Shown here: positions 34,569-46,794 of the stretch, piece after piece
Numbering within the stretch: position 1 is the first letter of the stretch
Layout of the letters: each line of letters starts with the position of its first letter
From: Brachionus manjavacas
Lineage: Eukaryota; Rotifera; Eurotatoria; Ploima; Brachionidae
Direction of reading: 5' to 3'
Assembly: GCA_019054805.1 (NCBI GenBank)
Contig: JAHQIY010000007.1
Span: forward strand, 2,299,501-2,363,500
Length of the DNA stretch: 64,000 bases
Position numbers and translations under genes: made by a program
Notes under the pieces: model-generated
Seen by the model: the letters and a program-made list of their open reading frames with translations, nothing else
Told to the model about the DNA's origin: nothing
The model's database searches: none

Positions 34569-34999
34569 AAATTATTTTTTAAATAAATAAATACCTAAAT
34601 ATCTATCCAAAAATCCAAGTCTTTTCTCTGAATTTCTTCAGTTCTAATTTTACTAATCAGACTTGCTTATGATGATTCCCAATGAATTTTTGATACACGT
34701 TGTTTATTAATGTTATTTTTCGCCTATAATCAGATGCTCTTTCAACGGCTGTCAGTATCTAACGCAATAAAATTAGTAAAATTACCACAAATTTATATAA
34801 AAAAACAACAAAAATTATAAATTTTTATCTCTTTCTTTTTTTTCCCAACTTATTATAAATAAAACAATTAAATTAATGAAAACATAATACAAAAAATTTT
34901 CTTTAAATTTATTAATATTAATTTTTTTAGAATTGATGAACTTCAATGATATGCAAGCCAAAGCGAGAATCAAAAAAGAAAACAAGGTCGTGCCTACAA

Positions 35000-35215
35000 C
35001 ATCAACCAGCTGACTGTATTTAGAACGAAAAGAATGCCATACTTGAATCTGAAGAAGATTCGGATAAAGAACTTGAACAAGCTCCAACATCATATAAAAG
35101 ACACAAGCCGAATGATCCAGCTTTATCAATAGAGAATATTTGTAAAACTTGTAATGCCCCAATAAAGAAAAAAGAGGTTTTTATTGCCCAAATGGTTGTA
35201 CTAGGAAAAAAAATT
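35000..35215 (+). pseudogene. Possible coding remnant with C-x2-C motif
   Basis: A plus-strand frame reads ESEEDSDKELEQAPTSYKRH and then NDPALSIENICKTCNAPIKKK. It looks like an acidic linker followed by half of a zinc ribbon. The opposite strand has a 115-codon hydrophobic frame (34815-35162 minus) that I consider less likely. A stop (TAG) lies directly upstream, with another coding-like frame (QAKARIKKENKVVPTT) before it in a different phase. It may be a decayed gene or one exon of an unrecognised one. Confidence 0.25.
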
Positions 35216-35424
35216 AAATTTTTTGATATTTTTTTTTTTTATTTACTAAAAATATTTTTTATCATTGATTAAATGGAAAAATTTTTTTTTTGTTGGGTAT
35301 TCTTACTATTTTTATTAATTTTATATAAAAAAATTGACACAAAATTAATATTATTACTTTTTTATATATTTATGGGTTTTTTACTATTTCTGTGGAATTT
35401 TTACTAAAAATATCGTGCCAAAAT

Positions 35425-35620
35425 ATTAAGAGTCTCTTTCAACACGTTCTTGCTCATCTCTTTTGGCCTGTCCCATTCTTTCTAAATTCTCATTATTTAT
35501 AAGTGACTCAATTGTATTAAAAGAATCATGATTACCACTGAAATTTTATTAAGCTGAGTAAGTTGCCGAGACTGCATAAGTTATTTCGAATGAAACATAA
35601 GGAATATTTTGTTCTGGTAT
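35425..35620 (-). pseudogene. Possible coding remnant, charged C-terminal tail
   Basis: A minus-strand frame reads IPYVSFEITYAVSATYSA, then two adjacent stops, then in the same frame NFSGNHDSFNTIESL and ENLERMGQAKRDEQERVERD with a final stop at 35425. Codon choice is richer in G/C than the surroundings. No family recognised. The two stops suggest decay of a once-open frame. Confidence 0.2.
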
Positions 35621-36858
35621 AAAGTAAAGATAAATTTAGAAATAATCAAGAGTTTTTTAATAATAAGAAATTAGTTAAAAAGAAACTAAAATAAAAATAA
35701 AAATGAAACATGAAACTTTAGCTACACAAATAAATAAAAGAAAAATTTCTGATATTATTTCTAAGAAAAAGGCTTATTATGTAGAAACTAACTAAAAAAA
35801 TAGGATGATTTTTTAGTTTATCAAAACTTTAGAACTTTTTAGAATAACTAAACAGGACATTTTCTTATATAAGGAAACGGGATATTTTTAGATTCAACCC
35901 CCAAATGCTGATTGACTTCTAAATTCAATTCCTATTGTAAAAAGATGTAGTTAAAAATCTATATAAAGAACGAGTTGAATAGATAAAAATTATGAGCCAA
36001 AATCATTGTTGTCAAAAAAAAGCTAGTACAAATCGAGCAACAGAACAATGAAAAAAAATTGAAATAACTTTTTTCTTTAATTTTAAAGCTTAATCTGCAG
36101 AATAAATAGCTGAAACAAAATATTCGTCGGCTAAATTTTGTCTCTAAAAAAGCTTTGCGATTGATTTCTGGTTGATTTTCTATTGTTTACAGTAATCAGC
36201 TAATTTACCGATTTTTTGAAATCAAGGGCTTAAAGGAAAAAAATTATTTCAATTTTAATCTTTTGTTGAATTAAAAAAAGACTAATACACAAAATTAAAA
36301 TTAATAAAATTTTCAAATAAAATATTAACAATTAGATTTAATTAATCTTTTTTTTTGTATTTTTTAAATTTTTTGGATCCTTTTCATGAGTCATGCTACT
36401 TTTTTCACTGAGTGAAAATTACAAAATTATGTTAAAAATCATATTTAAAAATTATAGCCATGTAAAAATGAAATTAAAAATTTAAAAAAAAACTTTATTT
36501 TATAAATTCACTTTTAAGTTACAAAAGAAAATTTTATTAGATTCACGTTTTTATATACTCATATATTTTAATTTATTCTCATCCTAAAAAAAACCGAATA
36601 CTTTTTGGCAATTGGAAACACTTCCAAATTTTGAAGTCCAAATTTGTTTAGAAATAATCTTAAATACACTATTTAATGTAACAAAAAAGACAGAAAGCCA
36701 ATACAAAAAAATATTTTATCAAAAAATTTGACCAAAACTTAAAACTTCCAAGCCAAACTGTCCAATAATAAAATTTTAATAAAAGATTACAAAAATATTT
36801 AACAAAACTTTTTGCATTGAAGTATAAAATAATCCCTTTTCAAATGGCATGCATATAA

Positions 36859-38388
36859 TTATCTAATACACCGCGATAGGGCAGTGTATGATTGACTTTT
36901 ACCGATTGACAAGTCTTTTGACTTTTTTAGTTTTTCATCAACAGCAAAACAGCGCCACAGCCTAATGGTTTCATCGGCGCCAATACTAGCCACCATTTCA
37001 CCATCGGGCGACATTGCCATCATCAGCACCCTGTTCTGATGTCCGATCAAATCAGCCATTGGAGTCATTTCTGGATACCGCCAAATAGTCAATTGATTTG
37101 TCGAATAACCATGACTAGATATGAGCTCTTTGTAGTGCTTGGACCACAGAAGAGATGAAATTTGTGACATTGAGTCTATGCTCTGAATTAGATTGCCTGA
37201 GTTGGCATTCCACAATTTTATGTGTCCATCGGATGAACCGCCACCAGTTGCGAGTAGATTGTTTTGCCAAGGACACCAAGCTATCGCTTTTACCGCCGCA
37301 GTATGCTCTCTAAACACGTGCAAAGGCTGTGATGTTTCTATTGAGTAATTTGCGTCCCATACCAATGCCAAGTTGTCATTACCACCCGATGCCAAGTGTC
37401 TGCCATTATTGCTCCATTTTAATCCGCATACTTCTTGTCCATGCATTTTTAAGGTGCCAACATGGTGCTGCGCCACTCTCACGTCATGATGATGTATCTC
37501 TCCTGATCTTGAACCACTGGTTAATATGAAATTGTTCCATGACAAAGAACCGATTCGTGATTTTTGACTTTTCATTTGTCTCAGACAAGTTTGAGTGTCC
37601 ACATCCCACAATTCAACTGTGTTTTTTGAATTTCCCACTGCTATTATGTTGCCTTTATCTGGCTGCCATGATGTCGAACAAATATAATCTGAACTTTCTT
37701 CGTCCATTCCGAACAGTTGAGATATTTCGCCTGTCCCAGCACTCCATATGAACAAATGCTGGTCTAGCGCAACAGCAAGGTTGTTTGAAGATGACCAATC
37801 TATTAGATTCAAATAGAAATCATTACGAAAATCGGGTGCATCTAGTATGCGATCTGGAGTTGGCGATATGTACCGCTTGGTATTTTTTTTAACACTATTA
37901 ACCAGGCTATTTAAATAAAGGGCTGATTTTTCACTGTTTTCCCATTCGGTTTTATTGTGCAAATTTAAAACTTTGGCTCTTTCTGAGATTCCATTGCAGG
38001 TTTCATTAATGAGTTTTCGTTTCACTTGGTCAACTTGATTCTCTCGGTCTTCGTCTTGACTGTTTTTTGAGTGTAACAAATGGTAGCCGATTTCCATGTT
38101 GGACACGACCCGGTTCGGTATGTAGCGATCATTGGTAATACCACCCGGGGTTTGCTTTTTTTTTGCACTTAGACAAAGAGCTGATTTCTTGCTGTTGGGT
38201 GTTTTGAAAAGAATTTTCTTTAGATCGGTCCGGTTTATGTTGCATTTTACGTTGTTGAACGAGAGGGCCGAAAGGCCTGGTGTAATTGTTTCTTAAATTT
38301 GAGGAAAGGGTTAATTTTTTTTCTTAATAAAGGTCCTATAAGTACTATGTTCGGAGTAGCTGATTGATTTTTTGCGGCAGTTTTCCAT
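36859..38388 (-). CDS. Cdc20: Cdc20/Fizzy, activator of the anaphase-promoting complex, 491 aa
   Basis: WD40 co-activator that recruits substrates to the APC/C at the metaphase-anaphase transition. Two exons: a short one 38388-38346 (ATG, 14 codons plus one base) and 38291-36859, spliced over a 54-bp intron, total 1,476 nt in frame. The apparent Met at 38106 is internal. Upstream in the same frame lies the C-box DRYIPNR, needed for APC/C binding, with the RTDLKKILFKTP region before it. The propeller has seven repeats, including SSGSRSG-type blades: SGSRSGEIHHHDVRV, GLKWSNNGRHLASGGNDN, AWCPWQNNLLATGGGSSDGH and SSHGYSTNQLTIW. It ends with the IR tail (..RCIR). Length is near human Cdc20 (499). 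The HHHDVRVAQHH and SPTPDRILDAPDFRND signatures favour Cdc20 over Cdh1/Fzr. A canonical KEN box is not evident. Confidence 0.95.
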
Positions 38389-39478
38389 TTTCAAAATTAG
38401 CATACACTTTTTTCTCTTGCTCAATATGCATGCAAAGATTGCGATGTGATTTTATTAAATGATGTTGGCTCAAAAATAAAATCGTTTAAATATCAAAATT
38501 TAATGAAAATTTAACTCGAGTAAGTATGATGACTATGATGTTAAATAGTGAAAATTTTTTTTCATTTTGAATTTTTTGCCAAACAACCTTTAACTTTATT
38601 CAACAAAGAAATTTTTTTTTTAATTTTTAAAAAAATTCCTATTTTGGTCGCATTTTTAGATATTGAGAATTTTAACTATATTTTGTAATTTTGGTTAAGT
38701 TCTTGTATTAGGCAGCTTTTATTAAAGAAGCAGTCATTAAAAATCATCACCAATCGAGTTAAATCTTCAATCAATTGGGTTTTCAAAAATCTTTTCATAC
38801 AATCGAAATATTTATTGAAATATAATTAGAGTTGATAATTTTGTTAACATTTTGTTTTTATTTTTTTGTAATAAAATAAGTTTAAAAAATTAAGTAAAAA
38901 ATATCAGTCAATTTTTCAATCAGTAGTTGATTTTAAAGGAAAATTATATATTACGAAATGAAATTGTAGAAAATTTTTTTTCGTCTATAACACAACATGA
39001 AGCACTTGGTAGTATTTGCGGATCTAATTTCTAACTAATACAAGATCCTAGATTGTTTATTGACTTGTTTTATTATTTTTACAAACTTAAATAAAAACTT
39101 AGAATTTTTCTAGATTTAAAAATTTTTCACACAATTTTAGATTGCTTTTGAAGCAATTTTAAGGTATTCATAAACTTTTTCTATTAATATCTTTTACAAT
39201 CAATGCTTAAAAATCATTTAATTAGTTTTTGGGTCTTTTTTGATTTAAAAATCCAAAATAAAAAATATTTGAAGTTTTTCTTTTGAAAAATAATAAAAGT
39301 AATAGCATTAGTTCAAGATAAAATACAAAAGTTTCTAGCTCATAAATGAGATTTAGCACTTTCTAATCATCCATTAATCTACATTATACGATTGAAAGCT
39401 GTAAATACTCAAAGTATTTATTCTTATCGTTAAATCATATGATATATGTTTGCATATTTAAATTGATTGAAAAAAAGT
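38389..39478. other. AT-rich spacer upstream of Cdc20
   Basis: No ORF or repeat I can support. It presumably contains the Cdc20 promoter, but no specific element was recognisable. Confidence 0.35.
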
Positions 39479-41075
39479 GGCTGTCCCTACGCGGAATGCG
39501 GAATATTTTTGCGGAATCCCGCACTGAATTTTAGTATTTTATTCCGCAATATGACCTTCTAAAACGCCGAATTCCGCATTTTAGTCTTTAAATTTTATTT
39601 TGCTGAATTTAGTTTCGGAATAAAAAAATTTAATTTCAAAGTATACTTTATTGTTTTAATAAATTTAATATAATCGTCATTAATGATGTAAAAGGTTAAT
39701 TATTGGTAGACTTACAATCTTGGTCATATTTAGAACACGACCAAGTCTTACTTTTACTTTTTCTGTGATAAACGCTAACTTTAGCACATTTGAAATGGTA
39801 CCAATATTTTCAGTCAACACATTCAATAGAATTATCAAACACAATTCCCGACAGTCTGGACATTTATAATGATCAATTTTTAATTCAATTAATGTTTTGA
39901 ATTTTTTCCATGTAGTCTTGTTGAAATACAACATAAGTTCTTCGAAACTAGAAAGCTATAAGTGACATTTAGATAGGAAACGTATAATTAAGGCAAACAT
40001 GGTTCAAACTGATCAGAGTCAACTGAGTGGCTCGTTTTTTAATGAATTCAGTTTCAAAGAACTTATGTTGTATTTCAACAAGACTACATGGAAAAAATTC
40101 AAAGCATTAATCGAATTAAAAATTGATCATTGTTGATTGTCCCTAAAACTCGGAATACGGAATATTTTTGCGGAATTAAAACACTAAAATTCAGTGCGGA
40201 ATTCCGCAAAAATATTCTGCATTCTGCGTTTTTTTTTTTCCTTATTCGCTTCTCCCCATGTCATTCCCATTTCGATAAGCTCTTTCGTGATTGTTGACCT
40301 CCATGTTACTGCTGGTCGTTCTACCTTACGTCGCCCTTGAGGTGTCCATTGAAGGACTCTTTTTGGTATCCGTGTTTCTTTCATTCTAAGTACATGCCCG
40401 AGCCATCACAGTCTTTTGTTCTTAATGTATTGACTTAATGGCTCTGAATTTGTTCTTCTGTATATGTCAGCATTCGAAAATATCTCAGGCCAGTGTATCC
40501 CGGGAATGCTCCGCAGGCTTCCCGTGTGGAAGATCTTAAGACTTTTCCTGTCAGATTCACACATCCCCCAACATTCACTTCCGTACATCAGTATTCCTTT
40601 TACTACACTGTTGTATTGTTTAAGTTTTGTTTCCTTACTGTAGCTGGTTGACTTCCATACTGTTTTGTGTCTTGCCAAGGCACTCTTTGCTTTACCAAGT
40701 CTATTCTTAATATCTCTGTGTGTTACCAACGTTGTACTGATTGTGCTCCCTAGGTACGTGAATTCATTTACACACTCGATTGGTGTACCATCGATGGTGA
40801 TCGTGGTATCCAATTTGGTATTTAAGCACATAACTTTCGTTTTGGCCACATTTGTTTCGAGCCCGGTTGGTTTAGCGTTGTTAGCCAACTCTTGTGTCTT
40901 TATATGCATATGTGCTTCTGTATTAGATATTAGCACCAGATCGTTCGCAAAGTCCAAGTCTTCAAGCTTTGCTGTTAATCCCCATTGTATACCCCTCGCA
41001 CTGGCAGTTGTTTTTTTCATGACATAGTCAATCAGTATAGTGTAATAGTGTATTCTGCGTTTTAGGAACAACCAA
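39479..41075. mobile_element. DNA transposon (GCGGAAT-rich inverted repeats), interrupted by a LINE
   Basis: The left end TGGCTGTCCCTACGCGGAAT pairs with the right end ending ..ATTCTGCGTTTTAGGAACAACCA, whose reverse complement is TGGTTGTTCCTAAAACGCAG. Internally the phrase TGCGGAATATTTTTGCGGAAT recurs at 39497 and 40155. About 80-bp inverted arms at 39868-39945 and 40055-40135 encode the same peptide twice (YFNKTTWKKFK). A minus frame (39680-39934) has a CPDCRELCL motif and may be transposase debris. Length without the LINE insert is about 770 bp. The superfamily is not determined. Confidence 0.6.
40233..41051 (-). mobile_element. RTE-like LINE, 5'-truncated, with 12-bp target duplication
   Basis: Minus-strand reverse transcriptase in one continuous frame apart from a single stop (TGA at the R of the R-W-L-G-H motif). 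Motifs: RGIQWGLTAKLEDLDFANDL (the F-A-D-D box reads FAND), ECVNEFTYLGSTIS, LYGSECW-like ILMYGSECWGM, IPGIHWPEIFSNADIYRRTN, and WTPQGRRKVERPAVTWR. The insertion is bounded by the 12-mer ATTCTGCGTTTT at 40221-40232 and again at 41052-41063, with a poly(A) run (poly-T on the plus strand) at its 3' end. 5' truncation, a tail and a target duplication are the marks of target-primed reverse transcription. The Asp-to-Asn change and the stop make it inactive. Confidence 0.88.
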
Positions 41076-44000
41076 AAAAATAATATTTTTCAACAGTGAA
41101 AATTTTTAAAATTAAATTAATTCATCTAGAATCTGTTTCTTACTCGATGAGTCCAATGATAATCATTAAGTCGCTTCAATTCTTCAAATCAAAACTTTCT
41201 CAAGCCAAATTTTTCAATTTAAATCTATTGGAACTAACAAAAAAGGTAAATTGAAGAAAACTGATAATTAAATCAAATTTGAGGGGAAAAGATTTAAAAA
41301 ATGTAAAAGTCATTAAGTCAATTCAAAGTCAGTGATGGCTTAAATTTGGAAAGAAAAAATTGATCCAAAACGATCTAATTTAAAAATTTCAAATCAATCA
41401 TCAAATTATTTACTTTTATGAAATAATTTTTCAAATAGGTGAAGTTTTATTATTCAATTTTTAGCTTTAAATATCATTTTTAAGTCACATTTTGAACAGG
41501 CTCACTACACTAATCGCATCTTCAATTTGAGGTCTCACCATTATGAAAAAAAAGTTAAGAGTGTTTTTACTAAGACTTGAGAAACCTTTTTCTTATTGTT
41601 CTCGGTATTTTATTTTTTTATTCAGTAGCAAATTTCCTAGGCTCTGCCACTTAAATATCATGAGAGTAATATTCTTCAGTTTTCTAATCATTGCTTGGTA
41701 TTCTACTCTATACCATTTTCAATTGAGATAACAAAATTGAAAAATGATCAAATATAAGGTAAAACTCTAGCAGTCTATTCTCCCTTTGAATTAGTTCAGT
41801 TTATTTTTTTTTAAATGTTCTTTTCCAAGATTCAAATGTTTTATCATACCAACTGAAATCATTAGTTTTACTTTACACGTGATTGTTTAAATTGCGATAA
41901 ATTAATAATCTGATCTTTTCCACAAAAATTTGATTTATTAGGAGCAAAATTTATACAATTAATATCACAGAACAGATTTATTGCTACAAATTATTGACCT
42001 TTTCTTTCATAATTTTAAACTGAAAAAATTTTTTCACTCAAATATCGAATATCTTATGATTTTCAATTCTAATGGAATATTTTTTTAAAATGTTTTTATC
42101 CTGACAATCTGTAAATAAATGTTTATAATGTATAAAAACAATTTCCCCAACAGAATATTTAAAGATATGATAAAGATTCGAAAAAAGCTCAACACCAACT
42201 TTTTTATTAAAAAAAATTCTTATTAAAAGCAAATAAATCAAGAATCTAAAAAATTTTTAAATTATTTTTTCAAGTATGCTTGTTCTTATATTGAAAATCT
42301 CTTATTTTTGTTAAGTGGACTCATTTTTCATAAAAATTAAAATTAAATTTAACACAATTTGGCAATTTTTTATCCATTTTGAAAATATTTAAAATTTTTG
42401 AAATATTGGAATAAATTTAGGTTCGTTATTTCAAAGAGCTAAAATTGAATCTTTTTAGCAGATTTTGTGTTAGGTTTTTATTAAAAACCAAAAATTAGTT
42501 GAAAATCACAATTCCAGTTCTTTTTAGAAAAATCTAATCTTCAAATACAATTTAGAGAACCTCGTATGAAAATATAAAAGATTTAAGATAAAAAAGTACT
42601 TAATTGCTATAATTAAGTGAGTATACTTTTTATGATTTTGTTTATCTGTTTTCAAAAGCAGGCCACACACAGTGCCTTTAGTTTGAGATTTCTGAATAAA
42701 GAAATAAAACACAAGCTATCTTTTCAATTTTTTTTAAATCTGCTCAAGTTTATCGGTGTACAAAAGCCGGTAATAGTATAAATACCATCAGGAAATTTCA
42801 TTTGATTGATTTAAGGTTATTGGGGTTTGGGATTATTGAAAGAATAAACAAACAATGCTCGAACCTGATAAGCTATCTAGAGTCATTAACAAATTTAGCA
42901 AAAAATTAATTACCTTAAAGAAAAGTAAAAACTTGATGAAACAATAAATTCTAGAATTCATAATTGATTAGTTAGTGTGTTGTGCGGGATCCCTAAGCCA
43001 TTATAAATTATATTTTATTACAACTATAATTTCTTACCCAGTACAACAACTTCTACTACTAATTCAAAAGAAAGCATAAGTTTTTCAAATTTTATTTCTC
43101 TTTATTGATTTCAACTTCGTGAAACATAATTTTGTTTTATTGATTTAGTTTGAGCTAGTAAAAGCATCATTTGAAGAAAAAAGAAATAGATAAGCGAGAA
43201 TCTTAATATTTTAACCTTTTCCTCAAGGTAACATTCTCAACACCGTTCTTATTTGCTGAGTCGGTCAAACTTTTCAAATCAATTCCTTTAATTCGAATAT
43301 ACAATTAGATTGATTTCTTTTTTTAATTAGCTTAAAAGTTAAATTTTTAAATTCTCTAGAATTAGTAAATAAAGGAGATTGAAGAATACTGATAATCAAA
43401 CAAAATTAGAGGGGGAAATGTTTACAATAACAGAGTTATGTTAAAGTTATTCGCCAAGTTATTTAAGTAAGAAATTTTGACATATTCAAGTTTATGATCA
43501 AATTTAAATGATCATGCTCAAAATTTGATATCTATTAAAAAAAGGTTATGAGTAATTTTCGCTTTTGATTTGTATTGCAGTAGCATATTTTCAAAATAAA
43601 CATTGAATATTAAATAAGATTATAAAAAAAATTTCACATGCAGAACTTTGCATAATACATTAGGGTTCCTTTTATTTATTAATTAAAAATGCTTAATAAT
43701 TTCCTACGATAATTTTTGAGCATGATCATGAGTATTTGGTAAAAACTTAAATTTGCGGATATTTTTGTCTTTTCAAATTCCTATTTATTAAATGTTAAGA
43801 TAAATGCTTATTTATCTTTTTTTTTCTAATTAATTTTATAGATTAATTAGATTCATTTTTATCATCATATATTTATTTTGGGTGCTTGAATTATAAACAC
43901 AATTATTTTTTAGTTTTTCATACAAGTTTTACTAATATAATAAATATTCAATTAAAATTCTTAATTTTTATTGAAATTTAAAAAAAATCTTTTAAATAAT

Positions 44001-44081
44001 TTAATTCTTTTTTACTTGAACTTATATTTTACCGAATTTTCATTTACTACTTTAAAACCAGTACTAAACGCATTTTTAAAC
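41076..44081. other. Repeat-rich intergenic region, no gene
   Basis: Two loosely similar blocks recur: ATTGAAGAAAACTGATAATT near 41253 and ATTGAAGAATACTGATAATC near 43379, each followed by GAGGGG(G)AAA. An inverted pair, ATGATCATGCTCAAAATTT near 43509 and AATTTTTGAGCATGATCATG near 43711, suggests another degenerate foldback. A GC-richer stretch at 41490-41740 has no interpretable frame. The ORFs 42038-42241 and 42524-42712 are not supported. Confidence 0.4.
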
Positions 44082-44235
44082 CCCATTCAACATAAAAAGT
44101 GGGACAGGTTTCGGCTGAGTAATTACGGTGTAAAAAATCAAATCAATGCAGTTACCTCTGTGTCAGATCGGAAGCGTCGCTCAAAAGGTATCGAACAAGA
44201 GAGTCTCCCCTATTATCCTGTTGAAAAAAAACAAA
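44082..44235 (+). mobile_element. SINE fragment, copy 3 (3' half)
   Basis: Matches the 3' half of copy 4: GTTTCGGCTGAGTAATTAC, TGTGTCAGATCGGAAGCGT, CGCTCAAAAGGTA, CTCCCCTATTATCC. It then ends in an A-rich tail. It lacks the tRNA-like head, as expected for 5' truncation. Confidence 0.7.
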
Positions 44236-46088
44236 AAATACTGCAGAGTGGGTGTTGATAGACGATTTATTATAATTTACCTATAATTAATATAAATTTA
44301 GTCCCTGTTATATAATCTACTTAGGTTACTTGTATTTAAAATACTTATAAGTATCTAATTTCTCGTTAGAATCTAAAAAATTGAATTAATTTAATTGTTG
44401 CGAGGCATCGAGAAAAGCAAAATTAGATCGAAAAGATAAAATTTATTAGATTTTTTGAATCTTAATCAATTAAGAAAAGCTTTTTTTTTAATTTTACAAG
44501 TAAATAAAGTATTTTTTTAATTTGATATTTATCTGATAATAAATTAAATCAATTATACAAAATTTAAATTAAAGAAAAAATAATTGGAAATTTTTTTAAT
44601 TTTTAAAATAAATATTATCTAGCATTAATCTAGCAATATTTGACCATTTTTTTAATTGGAATAATGACATAGAAATAAAAATTTTACTGTGTTGTAATAA
44701 TTTTTAAATTTAGATTTTTGAAAATTAATCCAAAAATAAAAAAATAAATTTCTTGATTTTATTAGTATTTACTAGAATGATGTTATATTTTACTGCGAAA
44801 ATAATTTTTATTTTTCAACTCTCAAAGAAAGCTTGAAGATAAGAATGCCTAAATATTTTAGTAGTCAATTGTTCTATTTGAACACAAAAAAGATAGTATT
44901 TATGTAAATTTTTTTCCTTTAAAAACAAACTTGATAAAAGAATTGATAAAAGAATAGGCATATTATCTTATTGCAGCAATATTTAAAAAAAAAGAAAGAG
45001 AAATTTAGCTTTTTTTCTAAAAATAAACAAGAGAGAATATTTAATGTCAAGTCAATAGGTTCAGTTTCTGTTTAATTGATTTGAATTCAGTATTATAAAC
45101 TTAAAATTTGATATCACTAACTCAAATAAATTTTTTTGGTTAGAAAAATATCAAAATGTGACTGATTGTCTATTTTTAAAAGAGTAATTTTAGATTTGTG
45201 TGAAGTTCATTTAAATTCGATAGAACTTTGATAATCTTTTGAAGCATGCTTTTTAATCCTGCTGTAAAGATTACACCGTTCGCTAATGGTAAGAGATTAC
45301 TAATTAAAATAGTCTCTAAAGAAACGCTTAATTATTTCGAGTATATTAATGATGATAAATAATAAATAAAATAAATTTTTAAAAGTCAGCAGCGAATGTA
45401 TCTCTGTACAATACTCCCTTAAAATATTGATTTGTAAAAAGCAAAAGATATCGAATACAACACTTTTAAGTAGATATGTTGTGTTTCTACAGCATTAATA
45501 TTCAGTTTCTGCATCTCCAACAATTACTTAGTATTTTTGCAATATGAGAAATATGTAGGGATAAAACTATCCATCAATATTTGGTATTTTTCTAATGCGA
45601 TAAACTATTATTACACTTTCACTTTGCCATTAACAGAATAGATAACACTAAAAGAAGGCCATTTGTTTATTTAATTCAGTAAAGGTTTTTAAAAAAGGTT
45701 AGTAAAAGGAGGTAATTTTTTTTTATATATTAAGCGCATTCCATGCCTTTAGTATAAATGATCATAATGATGTATATTTGTTTAAAATATTAATAAAAGG
45801 ATGTTTTTTTTTCATTGCTTAAATACTGTATAATTTTCTTTATCTGAATGTTGAGTATTAACCTTGTGTCAAAATCAGACAAATATATTTTACATTTTAC
45901 ATATCCATGATATAACTCCTTTTATTTTAAATTCAAACATTGAAAACAAACTAATTTTGTTTTGAAAGATGTCATTTTTAATTATTTTAGTTAATTGTGA
46001 ACCTAGTTTTAAAACTAAACAAATAAAACTGTTTCCTTAAAAATAATTTTCACAAAAGTTTTTTTTTTTGTTCAAATTTCACATTTCT
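44236..46088. other. AT-rich spacer
   Basis: No gene. At about 45196-45260 there is a single-arm match (GTGTGAAGTTCATTTAAATTCGAT) to the termini of the foldback at 6384-6739, with no opposite arm found nearby. Confidence 0.4.
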
Positions 46089-46207
46089 ATTTTAATCTTT
46101 TGCTCAATACAAGTAAAAAAATATACTTGTACTGAGCAAAAGATTAAAATAATATTAATATGCAGTTACCTCTGATAAAATACGCTTTTTTATCAGAGGT
46201 AACTGCA
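46089..46207. repeat. Two adjacent hairpins
   Basis: Hairpin 1: 27-bp arms 46089-46115 and 46124-46150 with one mismatch and an 8-nt loop. Hairpin 2: perfect 20-bp arms 46161-46180 and 46188-46207 with a 7-nt loop. The second arm contains GCAGTTACCTCTG, also present in the SINE fragment near 44147. Two strong hairpins within 120 bp is unusual. Confidence 0.85.
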
Positions 46208-46794
46208 TTTAAATATTTAGATCGAAAAGATAAAAAAAGAAAGAGAAATAAATATTTGGTACAATTTAAAGTTTAAAGACAAATTTTAAAAGAATGACTA
46301 AAAGCTCAAAGCTTTTAATGTTCATTTATGATGAATGAATATTCTGATACTAAATTCATGTAGTTTACAGAAATTAAGTTTTAATTAGAACATCAAAATT
46401 AGAAAAATATGCAAAGTTAGATTCTATTAAATCTATCAATAAATCAAATTTTGTATTCAATATGATATCAATCATGATTATAGACTTCTAAAATTTTCTA
46501 AACGAGTTAAATTGAGCCGACTGCTCCTTCTTATATCGATAACTAATTGTTTAATTTAAATTTTGGTTTTGAAAAATATAGTTAATTTGAGCAATTGTTT
46601 CTCAATCTTTTAAATAAGAGAAAATCAGACTTTTAAAAAAATTTATTAAAAAAAGTCCGAACAACTCTGATTCAAGTCAAAGTCTTTACTTTTACTTTTT
46701 TAATTAATCCAAAAACTACATGTCATGGCTTTGACTTGACTTGTGACTTTAAAAAACTCTGGAAAATATTTAACCATCACACTTTTTAGATATA

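Noticed and set aside
34815-35162. 115-codon hydrophobic minus frame
   Set aside because: Hydrophobicity comes from A/T-rich codons; no ATG context or family, and the opposite strand reads more convincingly as protein.
37329-37751. Plus-strand ORFs opposite Cdc20
   Set aside because: Antisense shadows of the WD40 repeats.
40665-41027. 120-codon plus ORF opposite the LINE
   Set aside because: Antisense shadow of the reverse-transcriptase frame; the minus strand has all recognisable motifs.
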